From a virus, in IMG/VR virus record IMGVR_UViG_3300020153_000009, positions 1 to 25,530 of that record: DNA of 25,530 nucleotides. The stretch is one strand, 5' to 3'. This document shows, piece by piece, positions 1 to 5,621 of this stretch. How positions within the stretch are numbered: the stretch's first letter is position 1; every line of letters starts with the position of its first letter. The notes under the pieces were generated by a model that was given only the letters and a program-made list of their open reading frames with translations, was not told the DNA's origin and made no database searches. Made by a program: the position numbers and the translations under genes.

Positions 1-189
1 CACAAACGCGCGCGTCTTGCGCATCTCCTCGTTCACCTCTGGCGGGGTTACCGGCACGCCTGCGGCGTGGAGCATCATTGCCAGGCAGCAGATCACGCAG
101 CCGTGCGAGCCGATAGTAAGCGAAGAATAACCCAGCTTGACATTACGCCAGCGCGGATCGAGTTGGCTATACAGTGGTACCTCGCTCAT
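1..189 (-). CDS. C39-like peptidase (lysin), N-terminal part, runs off left edge
   Basis: These are the first 63 codons of a minus-strand gene, starting at ATG 189-187 and open to base 1. The product opens MSEVPLYSQLDPRWRNVKLG and carries the GSHGC segment with the presumed catalytic cysteine (Cys31) of the papain-like C39 family, which phages use as cell-wall-degrading lysins. It is nearly identical to residues 1-63 of the complete lysin at 24975-25463; only residues 2 (S/I), 4 (V/I) and 16 (N/D) differ. The catalytic His and Asp regions would lie outside the window. It may be a second tandem lysin gene, a strain variant, or an assembly effect. No convincing ribosome binding site precedes the ATG. 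Confidence 0.7.
   Translation of the reverse strand, partial: MSEVPLYSQLDPRWRNVKLGYSSLTIGSHGCVICCLAMMLHAAGVPVTPPEVNEEMRKTRAFV
1..189. repeat. Left copy of a 189-bp near-identical direct repeat
   Basis: Bases 1-143 are identical to 25275-25417. Between 144 and 189 there are five mismatches (144, 145, 163, 180, 185). The match stops just beyond the shared start codon at 189. It begins exactly at base 1, which suggests the sequence was broken at a repeat boundary rather than cut at random. Both copies encode the N-terminus of a C39-like lysin on the minus strand. Confidence 0.95.
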
Positions 190-257
190 AGCTGTCTATG
201 TTTGGTTTAAGAAGGTTAATCACCTACCCCTACCCATTATCCCGTGGTGGTGGGCAG

Positions 258-280
258 GCGCGGAGCTAATCGCTCCGCGC
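258..280 (-). terminator. GC-rich hairpin downstream of the RHH gene
   Basis: Arms 258-266 and 272-280 pair perfectly over nine bases (GCGCGGAGC / GCTCCGCGC) around a five-base loop. It lies ten bases beyond the stop of the ribbon-helix-helix gene on the minus strand. No T-run follows on either strand, so it may be a 3' stability hairpin or a weak terminator rather than a classical intrinsic terminator. Confidence 0.45.
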
Positions 281-290
281 ATTACCTTGA

Positions 291-497
291 TCACGCGGGA
301 TTTATGCTCGTGCATGTATTGTCTTCCTGCTCATGCGCTATGTCATGTGCCATCTCGCGCACCATCTCGCGCACAAGCTGTGAGATGGTGCATCCGCGCG
401 CCTGCGCTATATGACGAAGCGTCTCAATGGTCGGCGCATCAAGATAGAAGCCGTAGCATTTGGCCTGCTTAAGTCGCGGTGGTCTTCCCCTCATCAT
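291..497 (-). CDS. Ribbon-helix-helix (CopG/Arc-like) transcriptional regulator
   Basis: A 68-residue protein beginning MMRGRPPRLK. A short strand-like segment (KCYGFYLDAP, about residues 12-21) is followed by a helix (TIETLRHIAQARG) and a second helix after a turn (TISQLVREMVREM). This is the arrangement of ribbon-helix-helix repressors, which bind DNA as dimers through the paired strands. The frame is open back to 581, but an upstream start would run through the divergent promoter region, so I chose ATG 497. No ribosome binding site precedes it; the predicted promoter would start the transcript almost at the ATG, so it may be leaderless. It probably controls its own gene and the divergent early operon. 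The regulator call is fairly secure, its targets are inferred. Confidence 0.7.
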   Translation of the reverse strand: MMRGRPPRLKQAKCYGFYLDAPTIETLRHIAQARGCTISQLVREMVREMAHDIAHEQEDNTCTSINPA

Positions 498-504
498 GTC
501 TATA

Positions 505-533
505 TCTATATAGGCATACGCTAGCCAGATCAA
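505..533 (-). promoter_or_regulatory. Sigma-70-like promoter for the RHH regulator
   Basis: On the minus strand TTGATC (533-528) is followed by a 17-base spacer and TATAGA (510-505). The expected start point, about seven bases further on, falls at or next to the ATG at 497. The -10 region lies in the A/T-rich string TATATCTATATAGG, part of which (TATATCTA, 501-508) recurs at 588-595 in the divergent promoter, so it could also be a repressor site. Confidence 0.5.
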
Positions 534-574
534 GGGATAAACCTTAGAGTTTGATAAGAGTTTCCGGAACCCCC

Positions 575-603
575 TTGACAATCCCTATATATCTAAATAG
601 AAT
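575..603 (+). promoter_or_regulatory. Sigma-70-like promoter of the left early operon
   Basis: A perfect -35 box TTGACA (575-580), a 17-base spacer and TAGAAT (598-603, five of six matches to TATAAT) precede the first early gene, with its ribbosome binding site AAGGAGG at 621-627. Transcription should begin near 610. The spacer contains CTATATATCTA, overlapping an 8-base string also found in the divergent regulator promoter; a repressor bound there would block polymerase. Confidence 0.75.
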
Positions 604-633
604 AAGAGTGTAATTGAGCAAAGGAGGAAAGAA

Positions 634-1155
634 ATGACTACCCAAAAGAAGGTCTTCGAGAATCTGGTATCCATCCTTAAATCTTATTCCACCCTATACG
701 TTATTAGGGATCTGGAGAAGGCGATTAAGTATCTGCTGAATAACCGCGTTCGCTATGCCAAGTGCAAGGATGTAGATGACATCCTTGCTAATCTAGATAA
801 GATATCACGCTCTGTAATCGAGCGTGTCCTCGGTAAGGTGTACGCGTTAGCCGAGGGGGAATATAGCCCAGGTGCTCAACGTGCTCTACTGTCTGTTATC
901 ACGAATCGCGATCGTGATTATGCTTTCCAGTTTGCGATTAAGTGTGCTCAAGCATATGCTGGAGCACATCCTCAGCCCCATGAGCTAAAGATGGCAATCG
1001 ATGAAGATGGTCTGTGGTTTGAAGGCCTAGCCTGGGATTACTGGGGAGAACACTTAGATGAAGCGATGAAGGTAGCGCGCCGAGGATTCTGGCAGATGAT
1101 TCTTTATGAACTCGGCCTTGGGCCCAAACCTAAACTCCCAGAACCTATTATCTAG
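634..1155 (+). CDS. Hypothetical early protein, 173 aa
   Basis: I do not recognise this protein. It is the first gene of the rightward early operon, 24 bases after the predicted transcription start, with a strong ribosome binding site (AAGGAGG, 621-627) seven bases ahead of the ATG. It is soluble, with no signal peptide or membrane segment, and looks mostly helical, including a region of repeated aromatic and acidic residues (WFEGLAWDYWGEHLDEAMK, about 128-146) and a proline-rich tail (PKPKLPEPII). Its place in an operon with a recombination protein suggests an early function such as host takeover or DNA metabolism, but that is inference from position only. Base composition is AT-richer than in the late genes. 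Confidence 0.7.
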   Translation: MTTQKKVFENLVSILKSYSTLYVIRDLEKAIKYLLNNRVRYAKCKDVDDILANLDKISRSVIERVLGKVYALAEGEYSPGAQRALLSVITNRDRDYAFQFAIKCAQAYAGAHPQPHELKMAIDEDGLWFEGLAWDYWGEHLDEAMKVARRGFWQMILYELGLGPKPKLPEPII

Positions 1156-1204
1156 TCGCCCGCTAATTACCTGTTCTCACCTAGCACATTCAGGAGGAAC
1201 TATC

Positions 1205-1459
1205 ATGACTGTAGAACTAACCCCAGAGATTCGAGAGAACATACTGAACGAATTCCCCCCCCACCTGCGCGATAAGGTGGAGTTCTCAACGGTGTCTACG
1301 AGCTTCATCTGTGATCGCTGGTTTAGTGAATGTACAGCGTTGGTCAGGTCACAAGGTGTGAAGTGCGATTTGCACTTCGATCCGGTTACTGGCGAGCGCA
1401 AACTTTGGAAGCTTTGGAACGGCAAGGTTTGGATTTTGTCACTGACTCCGCCTTTCTAG
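1205..1459 (+). CDS. Hypothetical early protein, 84 aa
   Basis: No family recognised. The frame is open back to 1106, but that start overlaps the previous gene and lacks a ribosome binding site, whereas ATG 1205 has AGGAGG (1192-1197) seven bases upstream, giving MTVELTPEIRENILNEFPPH. The C-terminal half has a tryptophan- and lysine-rich stretch (GERKLWKLWNGKVWIL, about 62-77) and two cysteines in the middle. It is small and soluble. It is followed within five bases by a perfect hairpin. Confidence 0.65.
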   Translation: MTVELTPEIRENILNEFPPHLRDKVEFSTVSTSFICDRWFSECTALVRSQGVKCDLHFDPVTGERKLWKLWNGKVWILSLTPPF

Positions 1460-1463
1460 TTAC

Positions 1464-1495
1464 CTGCCACTGCTGCTAAATAGCAGCAGTGGCAG
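1464..1495 (+). other. Perfect 15-bp intergenic hairpin
   Basis: Bases 1464-1478 pair with 1481-1495 (CTGCCACTGCTGCTA / TAGCAGCAGTGGCAG), leaving at least two unpaired bases at the tip; physically the loop will be larger. It lies between two early genes on the same strand. No T-run follows, so it is more likely an mRNA processing or stability element, or an attenuator, than a full terminator. Its outer bases (CTGCC...GGCAG) match those of the hairpin at 2127-2155. Confidence 0.7.
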
Positions 1496-1522
1496 AGCTG
1501 TATATCAGGAGATGGAATAGAC

Positions 1523-2116
1523 ATGATCCGCGTTCCAGTACATACATTAATCCGCTCTCAGGGCGATAAAGTCGCCCTGATGGGCATGATCGGTGACGCT
1601 GCCGCTCGCTATACCTGGCGCGTTTCAGGCGCACCAGAGGGGTACTACTCAGTAGCGTCTCATCGGTTGGCGGGCCTATGCTCCCCGCTGGAGATGCTCT
1701 CTGCGGCAAGGGAGCATGGTTATCCCCATGATTATCCCCACATTACGGATGTAATGACGCAATATCCGGTCACTTGGCTTGCCGAGACGAAGGTCGCGAA
1801 CCTACACTATATAGCGACCATAATGCCTCACACGGATGGCCGAACGCTTGTGACTGTCAGGAAAGAGTTTCCTGGTAGGCTTGACATCGGCCTTTCGGTC
1901 AATGCTCGTCTAATTGAGGAAGGATACGTTGCCGTTCATCTATACACGCTTAGGGAAGTACTTTCCTCGCTACCTTCTGGCAATACTCGTGTAGGGCTAA
2001 TTGCACGTGACGAGTATAGAAAGGCATTATGTATAGAGGTGGTAGATAGTATTCCAAGCGCCGTATATTACATCCCCCAGCCCGGCTATGGTTTAGAGGT
2101 GTTTATTCGTCGATAG
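1523..2116 (+). CDS. Hypothetical early protein, 197 aa; possible DnaN-like C-terminus
   Basis: Start ATG 1523 follows AGGAGA (1507-1512). No family is certain. The last third (VHLYTLREVLSSLP, then a beta-rich run VGLIARDEYRKALCIEV and VYYIPQP) recalls the last domain of bacterial sliding clamps: a helix, a strand describing the solvent face, then a short strand ending near 'mP'. The same pattern appears in the protein at 22114-22749, and the two align over about 35 residues near their C-termini. At 197 residues it would hold fewer domains than the roughly 370-residue clamp. This is a weak resemblance by eye; an unrelated beta-rich phage protein is equally possible. Hairpins lie on both sides of the gene. 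Confidence 0.65.
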   Translation: MIRVPVHTLIRSQGDKVALMGMIGDAAARYTWRVSGAPEGYYSVASHRLAGLCSPLEMLSAAREHGYPHDYPHITDVMTQYPVTWLAETKVANLHYIATIMPHTDGRTLVTVRKEFPGRLDIGLSVNARLIEEGYVAVHLYTLREVLSSLPSGNTRVGLIARDEYRKALCIEVVDSIPSAVYYIPQPGYGLEVFIRR

Positions 2117-2126
2117 TCCATCCTTT

Positions 2127-2199
2127 CTGCCTACGAGCTTCGTACTCGTAGGCAGTGGGGAGCGGGCTATCGTTCCCCCACCCTGCATGCCCCGGCAGG
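2127..2199 (+). other. Three successive hairpins in the leader of the next gene
   Basis: An 11-bp stem (2127-2137 with 2145-2155, CTGCCTACGAG / CTCGTAGGCAG, seven-base loop) is followed by a G/C stem (2155-2160 with 2176-2181) and a five-base stem (2182-2186 with 2195-2199). They fill most of the 118 bases between stop 2116 and ATG 2235. No T-run follows any of them. The first shares its CTGCC/GGCAG ends with the hairpin at 1464-1495. Control of mRNA stability or of downstream expression is plausible but not shown. Confidence 0.5.
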
Positions 2200-2234
2200 C
2201 ACGGGAAATCTCAGGGGGCAAGGAGAAAGAACCG

Positions 2235-2651
2235 ATGACTGCTACTCTAGACGATCTGATTGAATCCGGTGTTAAGTTGTACAAAGCTCGTCGTGAAGCT
2301 GAAGCACGAGCGCGCGCTCAAGAGCAAGAGCGCTTAATACGCGAACGCCAGGTAGCTGAACAGGCCGTTCTTAGCCTGCTCCCTGAATCTCTTCGGGAGC
2401 TTGCTGAAGTGGACCTGGATAAGCGTGCCGGAGTGTGGTGTGGCCACGTGAACATATCCCTTCCGCAAGGCGGGAAATGCTCAATGTACGTTGAGAAGTC
2501 TGGTGACACGTGGACAATCAAATCTTCGGACGATTACTACTACATATCCGGGACGCCCACGTACGAAGCGTACAACCCATCGGGGTATTACTGCCGCTTC
2601 TTCAACTTAGAGGAAGCAGTAGCATACGCCGCAGGAGCGATCCATGAATGA
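2235..2651 (+). CDS. Hypothetical early protein, paralogue A (138 aa)
   Basis: ATG 2235 is chosen over an in-frame ATG at 2187 because AAGGAG (2220-2225) sits in front of it and because its start MTATLDDLIESGV matches the start of a paralogue at 3290. The N-terminal 50 residues form a charged helix, probably coiled coil (ARREAEARARAQEQERL). The C-terminal half is beta-rich with NISLPQGGK and ends in FFNLEEAVAYAAG. The same three blocks occur in the same order in the gene at 3290-3703, so the two are ancient duplicates on either side of the RecT-like gene. Its end overlaps the next start by eight bases, implying coupled translation. A role with the annealing protein is inferred from context. 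Confidence 0.7.
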   Translation: MTATLDDLIESGVKLYKARREAEARARAQEQERLIRERQVAEQAVLSLLPESLRELAEVDLDKRAGVWCGHVNISLPQGGKCSMYVEKSGDTWTIKSSDDYYYISGTPTYEAYNPSGYYCRFFNLEEAVAYAAGAIHE

Positions 2652-3297
2652 ATTAACCCCTTCCCTCCCCCCCAGCGTGTCGCCGGCGACGCTGGAGCGC
2701 GTTCTTCTAGCTGGTGATCTCAGCGCGCTGACCGAGGCGCAGCGCGTTGAGTACTATCGAGCCGTTTGTGCCTCACTCGGTTTGAACCCGCTCACTCAGC
2801 CGTTTCAATATCTGCGGCTGAACGGGCGACTGGTGCTCTACGCTACCCGCGCCGCAACCGACCAACTACGTTCTCTGCACGGCATCAGCATCGTTGAGGT
2901 GCGCATTGAGCGCACCGATGACCTCATCACGGTCACTGTGCGCGGACGGGCGCGGGATGGCCGAGAGGACTGCGAGATAGGCGTGGTGAATGTGCGTGGG
3001 CTACAAGGTGACGCCCTAGCCAACGCCGAGATGAAGGCGTTGACAAAAGCCAAGCGTCGCCTGACGCTTTCTTTGGCCGGTCTTGGCTGGCTGGATGAAA
3101 GCGAGATCGAGACGATCCCAGGTGCTCAGGCCGTCTCATCGCCAGACGAGGAGCTGGTTGCGGCCCGTGAAGCCCTGCGCGTCTTCGCGCAGTCGCTCGC
3201 TGACGATGATCCGCGCAAGGTAGAGGCGCGCCGGCTGTGGCGTGAGGGTACGGCAAACGAGATCGAGACTTGGTTGAAGGAGATGAGCAATGAGTAA
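2644..3297 (+). CDS. RecT/Red-beta-like single-strand annealing protein
   Basis: A 217-residue protein with features of phage annealing proteins: YYRAVCASLGLNPLTQPFQY (about 38-57), then GRLVLYATRAATDQLRSLHG, a beta-rich central part (EVRIERTDDLITVTVRG) and the conserved MKALTKAKRRLTLSLAGLG followed by DE (about 130-152). In this superfamily the equivalent core binds and anneals single-stranded DNA during recombination and replication. No exonuclease partner gene is visible nearby. It starts at ATG 2644 with AGGAG (2633-2637), overlaps the previous stop by eight bases, and its own stop overlaps the next start. The residues after about 165 look like a helical tail. Family assignment is by motif, not by search. 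Confidence 0.65.
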   Translation: MNELTPSLPPSVSPATLERVLLAGDLSALTEAQRVEYYRAVCASLGLNPLTQPFQYLRLNGRLVLYATRAATDQLRSLHGISIVEVRIERTDDLITVTVRGRARDGREDCEIGVVNVRGLQGDALANAEMKALTKAKRRLTLSLAGLGWLDESEIETIPGAQAVSSPDEELVAAREALRVFAQSLADDDPRKVEARRLWREGTANEIETWLKEMSNE

Positions 3298-3703
3298 GGA
3301 GTATCAGTCCCTAGACGAACTGATTGCCGCCGGCGTTGAAGCTGAAGAGACGCGCATTGCGTATAAGATGCGCGAGCGAGCCGTAAAGAGCGCAAAAGAA
3401 GGGATGCTGGACGATGTGAAGGAGCACCTGCCAAAGGTGCTCCACCCATTCTGCTCCATATACGACTGTTCGCCTTCTACCCGCCGCGCAAGAGTCCAGA
3501 TCAACCTACCAGAAGGTCAGGTTACCTTTATGGCAGACTGGAATTCGGGGGAGTACAAGGTTGATGGTTACTATGAAGCCATCACCTATATACCCTCGCG
3601 TGGCGTGGCAATGGCTCGGTTCTTTGATGTAGAAAGTGCGGTAGCCTTCGCAATGCGAAGGATGCCATATCAGCGCTGTGAGGTTGGTCATGAAGCTTCG
3701 TGA
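3290..3703 (+). CDS. Hypothetical early protein, paralogue B (137 aa)
   Basis: Starts at ATG 3290 inside the end of the RecT-like gene, with AAGGAG (3277-3282) well placed. It resembles the protein at 2235-2651: SLDELIAAGV at the start, a charged N-terminal helix, VQINLPEG in the middle and FFDVESAVAFAM near the end. Both are beta-rich in the second half. No enzyme motif is visible. Two related proteins bracketing an annealing protein suggest accessory factors, perhaps DNA- or protein-binding partners, but this is inference. The stop overlaps the next gene by 14 bases. Confidence 0.7.
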   Translation: MSKEYQSLDELIAAGVEAEETRIAYKMRERAVKSAKEGMLDDVKEHLPKVLHPFCSIYDCSPSTRRARVQINLPEGQVTFMADWNSGEYKVDGYYEAITYIPSRGVAMARFFDVESAVAFAMRRMPYQRCEVGHEAS

Positions 3704-3989
3704 TGTAGCCCGTGCCATCCGGCGTGCGAATATCGCATCCCTGCCTTTGCGGGATGCATGCCGCGCTCTGGCTGACCTTCCGGCGGCTAAGCAATACGAC
3801 GTGTCTCCTGCCCTGCTCTGGCGTGCGGCACATAATGCGCTGCCGCCAGAGCAGGCCGACAAGTTGCTGGAGCAGGCCGGGATTCGTGAGCGTTTCCGCC
3901 TTGCGGACCTAGCCTATCTAGCTCAACATGACCCTGTTCTTCGCCAGATGGTTGCAGCGATCATCGGGCTGATGGGAGAAAGCGGATAA
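3690..3989 (+). CDS. Hypothetical helical protein, 99 aa, last gene of early operon
   Basis: No family recognised. I prefer ATG 3690 (MKLRDVARAIRRANIASLPL) to the in-frame GTG at 3678; GAGG lies six bases in front of the ATG. The protein is small, basic at the N-terminus and predicted almost all helical, with no cysteines, signal peptide or membrane segment. It overlaps the preceding gene by 14 bases, which fits translational coupling. About 60 bases later the operon meets a bidirectional hairpin terminator. Confidence 0.65.
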   Translation: MKLRDVARAIRRANIASLPLRDACRALADLPAAKQYDVSPALLWRAAHNALPPEQADKLLEQAGIRERFRLADLAYLAQHDPVLRQMVAAIIGLMGESG

Positions 3990-4050
3990 AACTTGCTATG
4001 GAGTATTCGTGACCCCTGACAAACGTTTTGTCTTTTGAAGCTTAGTCGAG

Positions 4051-4080
4051 TTAACCCCCGGCTAACCAGCCGGGGTTTAA
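4051..4080. terminator. Bidirectional hairpin terminator between convergent operons
   Basis: Bases 4056-4063 (CCCCGGCT) pair with 4068-4075 (AGCCGGGG) around a four-base loop, with outer TTAA/TTAA pairing (4051-4054, 4077-4080) after one mismatch. It separates the rightward early operon (last stop 3989) from the leftward late operon (last stop 4135). TTTAACTTT follows on the plus strand. A weaker 6-bp hairpin (4018-4023 with 4027-4032) followed by TTTT lies just upstream and may act with it. Confidence 0.7.
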
Positions 4081-4134
4081 CTTTGCTTGCGCCCAATTTG
4101 GGGTATCAGGTGTCGTGGTCAATGGAGCGGATGC

Positions 4135-4590
4135 TTATCTTCGCCCCATAAACGTTAGGCGGAGATCGATATAAAAGACGGTGAAGATACCTGGACCCCC
4201 AGTGTTGATCAGCCTCACCTGGTAATCACACGGCGCGGGGACTGGTACGTATCGTACCCCCCCTGTGGCAAAGATAAACGTAGGGTGCGAGTAGTAGGGC
4301 TGCATCACCATATCCCACTCGTGTATCGGCGAGTTGCTGCGCATGGAGACGCCGAGGTCGCCCAGGTTTGATGCGCTCCCCTGCACCCTGACAAGGAAAC
4401 CAAACACGCCGGGCTGCTTGATGCGTAGTGATTGCGTAGATGACACGTACTCAAACACGTTTCCGGCAATCTCCAGTGGCGTTGAGATAGGGAATGAGAA
4501 GCTAACGTTAGCATTGATCTGCTGATTACCCGCCCAAGTGGTACGGACATAAGCAGGTGCGTAAGAATCAGCTCGAATATCTTCGCTCAT
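4135..4590 (-). CDS. Putative tail tip / receptor-binding protein, 151 aa
   Basis: Last gene of the late operon. The frame is open to 4848, but that part lies over the upstream gene; ATG 4590-4588 overlaps the stop of that gene as ATGA and gives MSEDIRADSYAPAYVRTTW. The protein is beta-rich throughout (INANVSFSFPISTP, GVFGFLVRVQGSA, FTVFYIDLRLTFMG) with no catalytic motif, and the spacing of strands recalls a jelly-roll such as C1q/TNF-like heads used in phage receptor binding. Position after the distal tail and tip genes supports an adhesion or tip role. The fold is inferred by eye; a plain structural tip subunit is also possible. Confidence 0.6.
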   Translation of the reverse strand: MSEDIRADSYAPAYVRTTWAGNQQINANVSFSFPISTPLEIAGNVFEYVSSTQSLRIKQPGVFGFLVRVQGSASNLGDLGVSMRSNSPIHEWDMVMQPYYSHPTFIFATGGVRYVPVPAPCDYQVRLINTGGPGIFTVFYIDLRLTFMGRR

Positions 4591-5621
4591 ATTTGCACTA
4601 CCCCGTAACTTACATCTGCAATACGCCCGCTCTGTACGCGGTAGCTCTCGGCGACGACCCATGCCGTGCCCGCGTAGATTTGCGGCTCGCCACCGACGAT
4701 ATATACCTGATCGCCCAGCCTGGGGCGCGTGTCTGAATATGATTGCCCACCGCCGGCGTAAACCGGTCGCCAGCGCATAAGCGCAGTAATCATTGCCGCA
4801 GACGTGCCGGATGCGCGCCCGTCTGTACGCCCCTCCCAGTAGCTCCACGCACTAAATCTTGCGCGTGCAAGCGATGCTCTGGTCATATCCCTGTCCACGC
4901 CGTGACCGTAGCCGAGCGCAATGCCTGCTGGCGGATTACTACGGTCGGCGATGTAGGCGTCGTGGGCGAGCGTGTGCCTAATCCTCCGTATGCCATGGCG
5001 CGGCATGGCATGCGAGAAGCAGAGACCGGCGACTGGAGTGCCGCGAACCGCACACTCATACCACCAGATGAGCGGATACCCCTGTGCGTGCGCAAGTCTC
5101 GTAATCTCCTGTGCAGCTTCGAGCCGTGATGCCCATGCGAATGCGCAACTCACATTTATGCTTGGCGCGGTCGCATCAGGGACAATAAGATTGTATTCGA
5201 GGAAACCTGAGATAAACGCGTGCGTGCCGCGATACTCAGTATGTCGCAGCGACTGAATCACGCCTGCTGCCGCGTCCCCGTTCCACTGCGCATCGCTCGT
5301 TCCCGCGTATCGGTCTGGGTAGTAGTCGCGTGCATAACGCAGCACCGACTCGCCGCGCATTATCCAGTATGTGTTGCGTCGCTCGATGGCGATAATGATG
5401 AAGTGCTCGCAGCGGTCATATAGCGCGACCGTGAGGATATCCATGTATGGCGAATAGCGCCAGTCTTCGTTGAGGATGCTTATCTCGAGCTCGCACGATG
5501 CCACGTCCATCGCGCGCCGCTCGAACGAGCCTTCCAATACCTCTATCGGCATAGCGACGCGAGCGTCACCGGTGTAGAGCGTGCCAATTACCTCATCTCC
5601 AATTACATCATCTCCAATCAT
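4587..5621 (-). CDS. Tail tip / baseplate-like protein, 344 aa
   Basis: Lies between the distal tail protein gene and the terminal beta-rich gene, with short overlaps at both ends, so it belongs to the tail tip. The sequence is rich in aromatic residues and strands (EVLEGSFERRAMDVASCELE near the start, GQSYSDTRPRLGDQVYIVGG near 300-319), resembling hub proteins of siphovirus tips that join the tail tube to the adhesin. The 'RPRLGDQVYIVG...ESYRVQSG' pattern near the end resembles an OB-like domain of such hubs. The start holds a small direct repeat (MIGDDVIGDEVIG). No lytic enzyme motif is visible. Role from context and composition, not from a recognised family. Confidence 0.6.
   Translation of the reverse strand: MIGDDVIGDEVIGTLYTGDARVAMPIEVLEGSFERRAMDVASCELEISILNEDWRYSPYMDILTVALYDRCEHFIIIAIERRNTYWIMRGESVLRYARDYYPDRYAGTSDAQWNGDAAAGVIQSLRHTEYRGTHAFISGFLEYNLIVPDATAPSINVSCAFAWASRLEAAQEITRLAHAQGYPLIWWYECAVRGTPVAGLCFSHAMPRHGIRRIRHTLAHDAYIADRSNPPAGIALGYGHGVDRDMTRASLARARFSAWSYWEGRTDGRASGTSAAMITALMRWRPVYAGGGQSYSDTRPRLGDQVYIVGGEPQIYAGTAWVVAESYRVQSGRIADVSYGVVQI

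Noticed and set aside
137-472. A 111-codon plus-strand frame over the RHH gene
   Set aside because: No ribosome binding site, crosses the hairpin and the lysin start, and is antisense to a protein with a clear fold pattern.
498-581. Longer start for the RHH regulator at 581
   Set aside because: It would extend the protein through the promoter region and over the early -35 box, with a hydrophobic aromatic stretch not found in such regulators.
4591-4848. Longer start for the 4135-4590 gene
   Set aside because: The extra 86 residues lie over the upstream tip gene in another frame, are Arg-rich and unlike the rest; the ATGA overlap at 4587-4590 is the normal arrangement.
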